Made by a program: the position numbers and the translations under genes. 64,000 nt of DNA from the NCBI RefSeq assembly GCF_900110735.1, contig NZ_FOET01000001.1, positions 124,001 through 188,000 of the forward strand, given 5' to 3'. The notes below the pieces were generated by a model. The model had not been told where the DNA came from and ran no database searches. It saw only the letters and a list, made by a program, of their open reading frames with translations. Positions within the stretch are counted from its first letter, which is position 1, and every line of letters begins with the position of its first letter. Source of the DNA: Streptomyces radiopugnans (lineage in GTDB: Bacteria; Actinomycetota; Actinomycetes; Streptomycetales; Streptomycetaceae). Below, in pieces: positions 16,331 to 25,072 of the stretch.

Positions 16331-17782
16331 TCAGTCGGCCACCGGGTCTCCCACCGGCTCCCCCAGGGCGTCCAGCGCCGGGAGTGCGGGCAGTTCGCCG
16401 GTCCGGGCGACCTCGGCGTACCACCGGGCGCTGGACTTGGGGATGCGGGCCAGGGACTCGAAATCCACGTACACCGTGCCGAAGCGCTTGCTGTAGCCGT
16501 ACGCCCACTCGAAGTTGTCCAGCAGGGACCACAGGAAGTAGCCGCGCACGTCGGCGCCGTCGGCGATCGCCCGCTGGACGGTGCCCAGGTGGCTGTGGAG
16601 GTAGGCGATGCGGTCGGGGTCGTGGACGGTGCCGTCGGGGGACGGCTTGTCGTCGCAGGCCATGCCGTTCTCGGTGATGTAGAGCGGGATGCCGCCGGTC
16701 TCGCGGTGGTAGCGCATGAGCAGGTCGTGCAGACCGGTCGGGTCGATCGTCCAGCCCATGTCCGTGGTCTCGCCCGGGGTCTGGTGGAAGGCGATGTCCT
16801 CCGCGGCCGGCCAGGGGGACTGCTCGCCGCCGCCGTGCCCGTCCCGGCGCGGCAGCTTCCGGTCGGCGGAGGCCGAGACCAGGGTGGGGGTGTAGTAGTT
16901 GATGCCCAGCGCGTCCAGCGGCTGGTGGATGTCCGCCAGGTCGCCGTCCTTGACGAAGCTCCAGTCCGTCAGGCGCGAGGTGTCCTGGATCAGGTCCTCG
17001 TCGTACACCCCCCGCAGCATCGGGCCGTCGAAGATCCGGTTGGCCAGGGCGTCGATGCGCCGCCTGGCGTCCAGGTCGTCCGGGTCGTCGGTGAGGGCCC
17101 GGACGGCGGCCGGGTTGATGCTGACGCCGATCTGCGCGCGGCCGGGGAGGGCGGCGCGGAGGGCCTGGGTGCCCAGCCCGTGGGCGAGGTTGAGGTGGTG
17201 GGCGGCGCGCAGCACGTCGGCGTGGTCGGTGCGGCCGGGGGCGTGGACGCCCGAGCCGTAGCCGAGGTAGGCCGAGCACCAGGGCTCGTTGAGGGTGGTC
17301 CAGCGCTCCACGCGGTCGCCGAGCGCGCCGGCGACCAGGGAGGCGTACTCCGCGAACCGCTCGGCGGTGGCGCGCTCCGGCCAGCCGCCGGCGTCCTCCA
17401 GCTCCTGCGGCAGGTCCCAGTGGTAGAGCGTGATCCAGGGGGTGATGCCCTTGGCCAGCAGCTCGTCGACCAGCGAGCGGTAGAAGTCCAGGCCGCGCTG
17501 GACGGCGGGGCCGCGGCCGGTGGGCTGGACGCGGGACCAGGAGATGGAGAAGCGGTAGGCGTTGAGGTTGAGGTCCGCCATGAGCTGTACGTCGTCGCGC
17601 CAGCGGTGGTAGTGGTCCACGGCGACGTCGCCGGTGTCGCCCCCGAGCACCTTGCCGGGGGTGCGGCAGAAGGTGTCCCAGATGGACGGTGTGCGGCCGT
17701 CCTCGTCGGCCGCGCCCTCGATCTGGTAGGCGGAGGTGGCCGAGCCGAACAGGAAGTTGGCGGGGAAGGAGGATTGGCTCAT
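16331..17782 (-). CDS. bglC: GH1 beta-glucosidase (cellobiose hydrolysis)
   Basis: 483 residues, the usual length for family 1. The acid/base glutamate is E166 in TLNEP and the nucleophile is E371 in [17 protein letters not shown] and the C-terminal [13 protein letters not shown] sugar-binding segment are intact. There is no signal peptide, so it is intracellular and would split imported cellobiose into glucose. It is the last gene of the cebE-cebF-cebG-bglC series, 76 bases after cebG. A perfect CebR palindrome lies two bases upstream of its ATG, overlapping the ribosome-binding region, so it can also be repressed separately. A 15-bp terminator follows. Confidence 0.95.
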   Translation of the reverse strand: MSQSSFPANFLFGSATSAYQIEGAADEDGRTPSIWDTFCRTPGKVLGGDTGDVAVDHYHRWRDDVQLMADLNLNAYRFSISWSRVQPTGRGPAVQRGLDFYRSLVDELLAKGITPWITLYHWDLPQELEDAGGWPERATAERFAEYASLVAGALGDRVERWTTLNEPWCSAYLGYGSGVHAPGRTDHADVLRAAHHLNLAHGLGTQALRAALPGRAQIGVSINPAAVRALTDDPDDLDARRRIDALANRIFDGPMLRGVYDEDLIQDTSRLTDWSFVKDGDLADIHQPLDALGINYYTPTLVSASADRKLPRRDGHGGGEQSPWPAAEDIAFHQTPGETTDMGWTIDPTGLHDLLMRYHRETGGIPLYITENGMACDDKPSPDGTVHDPDRIAYLHSHLGTVQRAIADGADVRGYFLWSLLDNFEWAYGYSKRFGTVYVDFESLARIPKSSARWYAEVARTGELPALPALDALGEPVGDPVAD

Positions 17783-17783
17783 A

Positions 17784-17797
17784 TGGGAGCGCTCCCA
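17784..17797. promoter_or_regulatory. CebR operator at bglC
   Basis: TGGGAGCGCTCCCA, a perfect 14-bp palindrome identical to the known CebR box of Streptomyces, directly upstream of the bglC start. Confidence 0.95.
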
Positions 17798-17858
17798 TCG
17801 AAGGTTGTACGGAAGGGGGATGACGTGGGGGGCTGAGAGACGGGGAAAGGGCTGCCGG

Positions 17859-18791
17859 TCAGCCCTTGACCGCCCCCTGCATGATGCCGCCGACGATCTG
17901 CTTGCCGAAGACGGTCAGGATCAGCAGCAGTGGCAGGGTCCCCAGCAGCGCGCCGGCCATGATCACCGACTGGTCGGGTATGTAGCCGCGGCCCAGACCG
18001 GTCAGGGCGACCTGGACGGTCGGGTTCTGCTGGGTCAGCGCGATGATCGGCCAGAAGAAGTCGTTCCAGGCCATCACGAAGGTCAGCATGCCGAGCACGG
18101 CCATCGCGGGCCGGGCGGCGGGGAAGACCACGTGCCACACGATGCGCAGACTGCTGGCGCCGTCCACCCGCGCGGCCTCGATCAGCTCGGTCGGCAGAGC
18201 CTCCAGCAGGTACTGCCGCATGAAGAACACGCCGAAGGCGCTGACGAAGGTCGGCAGGATGACGGCCTGGAGCTGGTTGGTCCACTCCAGCTCCGCGATC
18301 GCCATGAACAGCGGTACCACGCTGAGCTGCGGCGGCACCATCATGGTGCCGATCGTCAGCATCAGCAGCAGGTTCCGGAAGCGGAACCGCAGTTTGGCGA
18401 ACGCGAACCCGGCGATCGTCCCGAACAGCACGGTGCCGATCGCGATGGACCCGGCGACGATGGTGGTGTTGAGCAGTGCCAGGCCCATGTTGGCGTCGGT
18501 CCAGGCGATGCCCAGGTTCTTGAAGAGGTTGCCGCCGAACCAGAAGGGCGGCGGCATCTCCGCGAGCCGGGTGTTGTTGCGGGAGGCCGCGACGGCGGTC
18601 CAGAACAGCGGGAAGAGCGCGATCGCGGTGACGAGGATCAGCACCGCGTACGTCAGCTTGCCGCCGTGCAGCGTGCCGCCGGCGCCGCCGGCCCGCCCCC
18701 GCATGCGGCCGCGGCCGGTGCGGTGGCCCGCCCCGCCGGGCTCGGGCGCCGTCCGCGGGGACGTCGCGCGGTCGGAGTCCAGCACGCTCAT
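17859..18791 (-). CDS. cebG: Cellobiose ABC transporter permease CebG
   Basis: 310 residues; ATG at 18791 overlaps the cebF stop by four bases (ATGA). A charged Arg/Gly-rich cytoplasmic head precedes six predicted membrane helices. The EAA loop that contacts the ATPase reads [20 protein letters not shown]. This is a MalG-type carbohydrate permease. It pairs with CebF and the binding protein CebE. No ATPase gene is in the cluster, consistent with the known use of the shared ATPase MsiK encoded elsewhere. Confidence 0.95.
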   Translation of the reverse strand: MSVLDSDRATSPRTAPEPGGAGHRTGRGRMRGRAGGAGGTLHGGKLTYAVLILVTAIALFPLFWTAVAASRNNTRLAEMPPPFWFGGNLFKNLGIAWTDANMGLALLNTTIVAGSIAIGTVLFGTIAGFAFAKLRFRFRNLLLMLTIGTMMVPPQLSVVPLFMAIAELEWTNQLQAVILPTFVSAFGVFFMRQYLLEALPTELIEAARVDGASSLRIVWHVVFPAARPAMAVLGMLTFVMAWNDFFWPIIALTQQNPTVQVALTGLGRGYIPDQSVIMAGALLGTLPLLLILTVFGKQIVGGIMQGAVKG

Positions 18792-19825
18792 GAGCGCCTC
18801 CTCGCGGTCTTGCGGCCCAGCTCCCGCTTCTGCATGCCGCGCGAGATCAGCCAGTTGACCAGCGCGATCAGCACCAGGATCAGGAACATCATCCAGGCGA
18901 TGGCCGAGGCCCGGCCCAGGTGCAGGTTGACCCAGCCCTGCTCGTACAGGTAGAGGCCCAGGGTCTGGTACTGGTGGGCCGGACCGCCGTTCGCGCCGCC
19001 GCCGGGGTTGAACAGCAGGGGCTCGCCGAACAGCTGTGTCGCGCCGATCGTCGAGACGACGACCGTGAACAGGATCGTCGGCCGCAGCGCGGGGATGGTG
19101 ACGTGGACGAACTGCTGCCAGCGCGAGGCGCCGTCCAGCGCCGCCGACTCGTACAGGTCCTTGGGCACCGCCTGCATGGCGGCGAGGTAGATGAGGGTGT
19201 TGTAGCCGGTCCAGCGCCAGATCACGATCGCGGAGATCGCGAGGTGGGAGGTCATGCCCTCGTGCCAGTTGACGGGGTCGATGCCGACGAATCCCAGGAA
19301 CCAGTTGATCATGCCGTAGTCACGGCCGAAGAGCACGACGAAGACGAGGGTCGCCGCGGCCACCGAGGTGGCGTAGGGGGCCAGCATGGCAACGCGGTAG
19401 AACGTGGCACCGCGCAGCTTGTAGTTCAGCAGGTGGGCCAGCCCGAGCGCGATCAGCAGCTGGGGCACGGTGGAGATGATCCCGATGCTGAAGGTGTTGC
19501 GCAGGGCGTTCCAGAAGAACTCGTCCTCCAGCAGCCGGGTGAAGTTGTGCAGCCCGGCCCACTCCATGTCGGTGGGGGCCGTCAGCGACACCTTGTGCAG
19601 TGACGCCCAGCCCGTGTAGAGCAGCGGGAAGAGGCTGAAGGCCCCGAAGAACAGGAAGAACGGGGCGATGAAGCCGTACGGACTCCACTTCACGTCCCGC
19701 TGGTACCAGCGGCTGCGGCGTGCCCGCCGCCGGTCCTCGCGGGATGAGGGAACGTGTTTGTGGCGCGGGGCCGCGCCCCCCTGCTTGACGGGGGGCGCGG
19801 ACACCGGCGAACCGGTAGTGGTCAC
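18788..19825 (-). CDS. cebF: Cellobiose ABC transporter permease CebF
   Basis: 345 residues from GTG at 19825, seven bases after the cebE stop. A basic cytoplasmic head (SREDRRRARRSRWYQRDVKW) precedes the first helix SPYGFIAPFFLFFGAFSLFP and further membrane helices. The EAA-type loop is ESAALDGASRWQQFVHVTIP. It is a MalF-type permease and forms the heterodimeric channel with CebG. The order cebE-cebF-cebG-bglC matches the characterised cellobiose/cellotriose operon of Streptomyces. The ribosome-binding site is weak, so translation may be coupled to cebE. Confidence 0.95.
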   Translation of the reverse strand: MTTTGSPVSAPPVKQGGAAPRHKHVPSSREDRRRARRSRWYQRDVKWSPYGFIAPFFLFFGAFSLFPLLYTGWASLHKVSLTAPTDMEWAGLHNFTRLLEDEFFWNALRNTFSIGIISTVPQLLIALGLAHLLNYKLRGATFYRVAMLAPYATSVAAATLVFVVLFGRDYGMINWFLGFVGIDPVNWHEGMTSHLAISAIVIWRWTGYNTLIYLAAMQAVPKDLYESAALDGASRWQQFVHVTIPALRPTILFTVVVSTIGATQLFGEPLLFNPGGGANGGPAHQYQTLGLYLYEQGWVNLHLGRASAIAWMMFLILVLIALVNWLISRGMQKRELGRKTARRRS

Positions 19826-19832
19826 TTGTTGA

Positions 19833-21155
19833 TCACTCGTCCAGGGCGTTGTCGACTGCCTTGGTGGCCTCTTCCCAGGCCTTGCCGGAGGACAGGCCGC
19901 TGCGCTCCATCTGGAGGAGGCCGCTGCGGGTGATGTTCTCCTGGATGACCTGGTCCTTCGGGCCGATCACCTGGGTCGGGATGCCCTCGGCCGCCTTGGA
20001 GAAGATCTCACCGATGGGAGCGTCCGAGAAGTACTCGTGCGTGGCCTCGGCGACCTCGGGAGTCTCGTACGACTTCGGGGCGCTGGGGAAGCTGCCGCGC
20101 TCGGCGAAGAGCTTGGCCTGCTGGGTGGGAGCGGTCAGCCAGGCGGCGAGCTTGATCGCCTCCTCCTTGTTCTTGCTGCTCTCGGGCACACCGAGGAAGG
20201 AGCCGCCCCAGTTGCCGGCCTTGGGCGCGGGAGCGACGTCCCACTTGCCCTTGGCCTTCTCGCCGCCCTTGTCCTGGATGTAGCCGAGCATCCAGGCGGG
20301 GCAGGAGAGCGTGGCGAAGGTTCCGTTGTTCATGGCCTTGTTCCACGAGTCCGTGAACAGCTCGTGCTTGTCGGTCATGTCCTCGGAGGCGGCCTCCGCG
20401 GCGACGTCCCAGGCCTCCTTGACGTCCGGGTTGGTCTTGTAGACGACCTCGCCCTGCTCGTCGTAGTAGCGGGTGGCGCTGGAGGAGATGGCCGCGTTGT
20501 ACAGGCCGCTGGCGGAGTCGACCCACTTGACGCCCTTGGGGGCGTCGCCCATGAACTTCTTGCCGGTGTCGAGGTACTTCTGCCAGTCGCCCTCCCACAG
20601 CTTCCCGACCGCGTCGCGCTCGGTGGGCAGGCCGGCGGCCTCGAAGTGGTCCTTGCGGTAGCAGATGGCCATCGGGCCGATGTCGGTGCCCAGGCCGATG
20701 GTCTTGCCGTCGGCGGTGGTGGCCTGGTTCCACTTCCAGTCGAAGTAGTCGTCCTTGGAGACTCCGCCGGCCTTGGACAGGTCGACGAACTTGTCCGCCT
20801 GGGTCTGGACGACCTCGGCGATGTTCGCCACCTCGATGCCCTGGATGTCGGCGAGGCCGCTGTTGCTGGCGAGGCGGGTGAGCAGCTGCGGGTAGTAGTT
20901 CTCGTTCCGCTCGACGACGGTCTGCTCGATCTTGACCTTCGGGTTAAGCTTCTCGTACTCCTCGTAGAGACCGGCCTCCTTGAAGCCGAAGGTCCCGAAG
21001 AGGCCGACGGTGATGACGGTCTTGCCCTCGCTGTCGGTTCCCCCGGCCTTGCTGCCCGAGTCCTCGTCGCTCGCGCATCCGGCGAGCAGGCCGGCACCGA
21101 TGGCCGCGGCGGCCATGACGGCCACGGCCCGGCGGGTGGTGCGGGTCTTGCGCAC
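19833..21155 (-). CDS. cebE: Cellobiose-binding lipoprotein CebE
   Basis: 440 residues from GTG at 21155 with AGGAGGAC six bases upstream. A twin-arginine-like basic N-terminus (RKTRTTRRAV) and hydrophobic stretch end in the lipobox LLAGC with C27 as the lipidated residue. The rest is a family 1 solute-binding protein (DFDWKWNQAT-type hinge region, WLTAPTQQAKLFAERGSFPS near the C-terminus). It captures cello-oligosaccharides at the outer membrane face of the cell and delivers them to CebF-CebG. It is the first gene of the operon, and a CebR box lies 121 bases upstream of its start. Confidence 0.95.
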   Translation of the reverse strand: MRKTRTTRRAVAVMAAAAIGAGLLAGCASDEDSGSKAGGTDSEGKTVITVGLFGTFGFKEAGLYEEYEKLNPKVKIEQTVVERNENYYPQLLTRLASNSGLADIQGIEVANIAEVVQTQADKFVDLSKAGGVSKDDYFDWKWNQATTADGKTIGLGTDIGPMAICYRKDHFEAAGLPTERDAVGKLWEGDWQKYLDTGKKFMGDAPKGVKWVDSASGLYNAAISSSATRYYDEQGEVVYKTNPDVKEAWDVAAEAASEDMTDKHELFTDSWNKAMNNGTFATLSCPAWMLGYIQDKGGEKAKGKWDVAPAPKAGNWGGSFLGVPESSKNKEEAIKLAAWLTAPTQQAKLFAERGSFPSAPKSYETPEVAEATHEYFSDAPIGEIFSKAAEGIPTQVIGPKDQVIQENITRSGLLQMERSGLSSGKAWEEATKAVDNALDE

Positions 21156-21275
21156 TGCGTCCTCCTAGCGCCCTGACGTTTCACTCCCGGCCGTGGAAGG
21201 GTGTGGGGGACCGCGGTGACGGATGGTGCTGCGGCTCGGGTGGGAACGTGTGGCTTCTGTATGGGTCAAGTCCTT

Positions 21276-21289
21276 TGGGAGCGCTCCCA
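21276..21289. promoter_or_regulatory. CebR operator between cebE and cebR
   Basis: A perfect TGGGAGCGCTCCCA between the divergent cebE and cebR genes. On the cebE strand TTGACC follows it within a few bases, so bound CebR would cover the promoter. Confidence 0.95.
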
Positions 21290-21453
21290 GGCGTGATGAG
21301 TTGAAGAGTCGCGGGTCCCTGGCGCGGGTGTCAAGGGAATGGACACACTGACCCGGCGCAGTTATCCGGCTGTTAGCTTCGGTGGCTGATCGATACTGGT
21401 GCAAGGGCCGACCGGCCCTTGCGGTCGAGCCCGTACACGCTGGGGAGGCGGTC

Positions 21454-22491
21454 ATGACAGTGAGCGGAAGGCGGGGCCAGCGGCCCACTCTGGAGCAGGT
21501 CGCCGCCTACGCGGGGGTGGGCCGCGGCACCGTCTCCCGGGTGATCAACGGCGCCGCCAACGTCAGCGACCAGACCCGCACCGCCGTCCAGCAGGCGATC
21601 GCCGAACTGGGCTACGTGCCCAACCGGGCCGCCCGGGCGCTGGCCGCGGGCAGCACCGACGCGATCGCGCTGGTCATCCCCGAGGCCGAGACCAGGCTTT
21701 TCGCCGAGCCGTACTTCTCCGGTATCATCCGCGGCGTCAGCACCGAGCTCGCCGACACCGACATGCAGCTGCTGCTGACCCTGATCCGCACCCCCAAGGA
21801 ACGCGACCGCTTCGCCCAGTACGTCACCGCCCACCGGGTGGACGGTGTGCTGCTGGTGTCCGTGCACGCCGACGACCCCCTGCCCGACCTGCTGGAACGC
21901 ATCGAGATGCCCGCGGTCCTCAGCGGCCGCCGCAGCGGCGACGAGTCGGTGCCGTACGTGGACTGCGACAACACCGGCGGCGCCCAGGCCGCGGTGGAGC
22001 ACCTGATCGGCCGCGGTCGGCGCGCGGTGGCCACCGTCACCGGACCACTGGACATGTACGTCGCCCAGTGCCGCCTCCACGGGTACCGCGACGCGCTGCG
22101 CGCCGCGGGCCTGGAGCAGGACGAGCGGCTGGTCGCCGACGGGGACTTCACCGAGGAGGGCGGCCGCCGTGCCATGCGGGAGCTGCTGTCGCGGCGGCCC
22201 GATCTGGACGCCGTCTTCTGCGCCTCCGACGTGATGGCCGCGGGCGCCCGCGCAGTGCTGCGCGAGTCGGGCCGCCGGGTGCCGGAGGACGTGGCCCTGG
22301 TCGGCTTCGACGACTCGGCCGTCGCCCGCCACATGGACCCGCCGCTGACCAGCGTGCGGCAGCCGCTGGAGGAGATGGGCCGGTCGATGGCCCGGGTGCT
22401 GCTGGAGCAGATCGAGGACCGCAAGGCGGGCCGGGACGACCGCGCCGGCCGGGTGCTGCCGACGGAACTGATCCGCCGCGCCTCCTCCTAA
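21454..22491 (+). CDS. cebR: LacI-family cellobiose repressor CebR
   Basis: 345 residues; ATG at 21454 with GGGAGG six bases upstream, chosen over an upstream in-frame start at 21382. The helix-turn-helix reads TLEQVAAYAGVGRGTVSRVIN with a hinge helix at NRAARALAAG, followed by the periplasmic-binding-protein-like effector domain (DAIALVIPEAETRLFAEPYF; VPEDVALVGFDDSAVARHMDPPLTSVRQP). CebR is known to bind TGGGAGCGCTCCCA and to release it on binding cellobiose. It diverges from cebE across one such box; two more perfect or near-perfect boxes serve the linked cellulase genes and one bglC. Confidence 0.95.
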   Translation: MTVSGRRGQRPTLEQVAAYAGVGRGTVSRVINGAANVSDQTRTAVQQAIAELGYVPNRAARALAAGSTDAIALVIPEAETRLFAEPYFSGIIRGVSTELADTDMQLLLTLIRTPKERDRFAQYVTAHRVDGVLLVSVHADDPLPDLLERIEMPAVLSGRRSGDESVPYVDCDNTGGAQAAVEHLIGRGRRAVATVTGPLDMYVAQCRLHGYRDALRAAGLEQDERLVADGDFTEEGGRRAMRELLSRRPDLDAVFCASDVMAAGARAVLRESGRRVPEDVALVGFDDSAVARHMDPPLTSVRQPLEEMGRSMARVLLEQIEDRKAGRDDRAGRVLPTELIRRASS

Positions 22492-22574
22492 CCCCCGGAC
22501 GGTCCCCGGACGGCCCCCGGCCGGTCACGCGGGCACGGTGGCGCTGCGGGCACGGTGGTACCGCGGACACGGCG

Positions 22575-22607
22575 AAGGGGCCGGTCGGCGTACCGACCGG
22601 CCCCCTT
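22575..22607. terminator. Terminator between cebR and the GH6 cellulase gene
   Basis: A 12-bp perfect stem (GGGGCCGGTCGG 22577-22588, CCGACCGGCCCC 22593-22604) with CGTA loop, flanked by AA and CTTT, so it may serve both converging genes. Confidence 0.9.
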
Positions 22608-22644
22608 TGAGCCGTCCTACCGCTGTCCGGCGATCACTCGGTGA

Positions 22645-24447
22645 TCAGTCGACCGGCGGGTAGGCGTTGCGCAGCAGCTCCTCGAACTGGGCCTGGAACC
22701 AGTGGCCGGAGACCGGCGCGCCGGGCAGGGCACCGGACTTGCTGTTGCCGTTGCGGGCGTTGCCGCCGTAGTCCGGGTCGCACATCTGGTCGGCCTTCTT
22801 GCCCTCGTCGTTCGGGATGTCCTCGCTGGCACCGTCGGACTCACCCGGGGGCTTGATCCACGCGTAGGCGTCGATGCCCGGAGCGGGCGCGGCCTTCGGC
22901 CGCTCACCGAGGCCGGCGCCGGCCTGGTTGCACCAGTTGCCGGTGTGGATCCGGCGGTCGATGCGGCTGCCGTCGACGAAGGCGTCCAGGCTGGTCTTGG
23001 CCGCGGGGGCGCTGGGCCGGTTCGGGCCGCCCCAGCCGTTGCGGGAGGTGTCGATGATCACGCCGACGTCGGAGCGGAAGCCGGCCTTGACCGCCTCCTC
23101 GCGGAACGCCTGGGCGTAGGTCTGCTCGTCCACGTAGCGGTTCCAGTCGACCCACTTGGACTGGCGGACCGAGGTGCCGTTCACCGAGTCGTTGATGGTG
23201 AAGTGCGGCTCCTTGAGGGCGCCGTAGTTGGCGACGTTGGCGGCGAAGCCGGCCACGTGGTCGACCGTGGAGCCCTCGGAGGTGGCGGCCTGGTGGAGCA
23301 GCTTGGCGGTGGGGGTGAAGTTGTCGTCCCAGCCGAGCCAGCCGTGGTGGCCGATGTCGATGTAGTTGTAGACGTTCGGGATCGCGCCCAGCTTGGCCAG
23401 CGCGTAGCCGACGCCCTTGACGTAGTTGCCGTTCGCCAGCATCGTGTCGCAGTTGGCGGTGGCCGTCGGGCGGCTGCCGACGTTGGTGATCAGGTTCGGC
23501 AGCGAGTCGATCTCGACGATGTTGATGATGCGCAGGTCGGCGTACTTCGGGTCCGACAGGATCGCCGCGATCGGGTCGATGAACTCGCGCTTGTACTTGT
23601 CGATCTCCGTCGGTCCGAGCTCGCCCTGGGAGGCCAGGGCGGCGCAGTCGCGGCCGGGCAGGTTGTAGGTCACCATCTGGAGCGCGTCGGCGCCCTGGGC
23701 CAGGGCCTCGTCGAGGTGGTCGCGCAGGCCCATGGTGTTCTCGCCGGCGGAGCCCGAGGTGATGGCGGCGATGCGGTCCAGCCACACGGCGGTCGGCTGG
23801 TTGGCGATCGCCTGGCCGCCGCTCCTGGCGGCCTGCTCGGACCAGTCGGGGTTCACATAGAGCTTGGCGCCCGCGTACGGGTTGTCCACGCGGTCGCCGG
23901 GCTCGCCCGAGCCGCCGGTGGTGCCGCCGTCGGTGGTGCCGCCGTTGGTGGCCCCGCCGTTGCTGGTCCCGCCGTCGGTGGTGCCACCGGTCGTGGTGCC
24001 GCCGGTGCCGCCGTCCACGTTGCAGGTGGTGCCGTTCAGCTTGAACGTGGTGGGGGCCGGGTTGGACCCGGAGTAGGTGCCGTTGAAGCCGAACTCGGCG
24101 GAGCCGCCGGAGGCGAGCGTGGAGTTCCAGGACGGGGCGGTGGCGGTCACGTGCGCGCCGCTCTGGGACACGGTGGCGTTCCAGCCCGAGCCGGCCTTCT
24201 GGTTGCCCGCGTAGTCCCACTCCACCTTCCAGTTGCTCAGCGCGGAGGAGTCGTTGTTGGTCACGGTGACCGAGGCGGTGAAGCCGTTGCCCCAGTCGTT
24301 CGCGACCTTGTAGTCGACGGTGCACACGGGAGCGGCCACGGCGGTGCCGTGGAGCATGCTGCCCGCGCCGAGCGCGCCGACTACCAGCGTGCCCGCGGCG
24401 AGCAACGCCAGCCGGCGCTCACGCGATGGTTTTCTGGTGCCTGTCAT
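22645..24447 (-). CDS. Secreted GH6 cellulase (cellobiohydrolase type) with N-terminal CBM2
   Basis: 600 residues from ATG at 24447 (AGAGGAAAGA upstream). Signal peptide to about A39, CBM2 at 40-143 with its Cys42/Cys142 bridge and conserved Trp residues, a Gly/Thr linker of repeated TTDGGT-type units at about 145-184, then the GH6 catalytic domain at 186-600. The catalytic acid is D267 in NLPGRDCAAL. Length and the long loops around the active site (for example GHHGWLGWDD, NGWGGPNRP) fit a processive non-reducing-end exocellulase like Cel6B of Thermobifida. It is divergent from the GH48 gene; two CebR boxes lie in the shared promoter region. Confidence 0.95.
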   Translation of the reverse strand: MTGTRKPSRERRLALLAAGTLVVGALGAGSMLHGTAVAAPVCTVDYKVANDWGNGFTASVTVTNNDSSALSNWKVEWDYAGNQKAGSGWNATVSQSGAHVTATAPSWNSTLASGGSAEFGFNGTYSGSNPAPTTFKLNGTTCNVDGGTGGTTTGGTTDGGTSNGGATNGGTTDGGTTGGSGEPGDRVDNPYAGAKLYVNPDWSEQAARSGGQAIANQPTAVWLDRIAAITSGSAGENTMGLRDHLDEALAQGADALQMVTYNLPGRDCAALASQGELGPTEIDKYKREFIDPIAAILSDPKYADLRIINIVEIDSLPNLITNVGSRPTATANCDTMLANGNYVKGVGYALAKLGAIPNVYNYIDIGHHGWLGWDDNFTPTAKLLHQAATSEGSTVDHVAGFAANVANYGALKEPHFTINDSVNGTSVRQSKWVDWNRYVDEQTYAQAFREEAVKAGFRSDVGVIIDTSRNGWGGPNRPSAPAAKTSLDAFVDGSRIDRRIHTGNWCNQAGAGLGERPKAAPAPGIDAYAWIKPPGESDGASEDIPNDEGKKADQMCDPDYGGNARNGNSKSGALPGAPVSGHWFQAQFEELLRNAYPPVD

Positions 24448-24836
24448 GCGATCTTTCCTCTTCCTTCCGGTTGTGCCCCGGGTGACGACGGAGTCCGGCT
24501 CCGTGTTGGTTGGGGGGTTGTGGCCATGTCACGGGTGCGAACCCCGGACGGAGAGCTGTCTCCGTCGCGGTGGGGAACGACCGTTGTCGTGGCACGGAGC
24601 GTGACCACACTCCGCTCCTGTCCTCCGGCGGATCCGCCCGGAGCGTGCTCCGGGACAGGCGCCGGGGGAGGCGCCGGGGGAGGGCGGGGTGTACGGGAGG
24701 GAAACGGGCAGGCCGGCACCGCCGCGAGGGAACGCGGCAGGGAGTGCTGCGGTGCTGTCTAACGCCCGGAGGTGCGGTGGGGGGTGCATGAAGCGGCTCC
24801 TGGTCGGTCGAACGCGCCGTCCCTGGCGCACGACTG

Positions 24837-24850
24837 TGGAAGCGCTCCCA
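24837..24850. promoter_or_regulatory. CebR-like operator near the GH6 gene (one mismatch)
   Basis: TGGAAGCGCTCCCA differs at one base from the perfect palindrome. It lies 389 bases upstream of the GH6 start on the divergent promoter region, so the GH6 mRNA would carry a long leader if it starts here. Confidence 0.8.
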
Positions 24851-24951
24851 CTGGTTGAAGGAGAACGTAGCGCCAACTTCCGGTTGTGGCCAGAGTGCGT
24901 TCAGTAATTGGCGGATCGAATTTCTTCGGCAGGGTCATCTCGTTCAGACTC

Positions 24952-24957
24952 TTGACA
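24952..24957 (+). promoter_or_regulatory. -35 element of the GH48 gene
   Basis: TTGACA 24 bases before a perfect CebR box (24981); GACCCT at 24975-24980 is the likely -10. Repressor on the box would sit over the transcription start. Confidence 0.6.
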
Positions 24958-24980
24958 GGTGTCATGTCCACCTTGACCCT

Positions 24981-24994
24981 TGGGAGCGCTCCCA
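24981..24994. promoter_or_regulatory. CebR operator at the GH48 gene
   Basis: A perfect TGGGAGCGCTCCCA immediately downstream of the presumed -10 and 78 bases before the GH48 start codon. Confidence 0.95.
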
Positions 24995-25072
24995 CTGGTT
25001 TCAGTTCCTCAGCCCGTGCGCCTTCGGGCGCTGCTCTTCCCCACACCCCGAGCCGCGAGGAGGGAACCCCGC

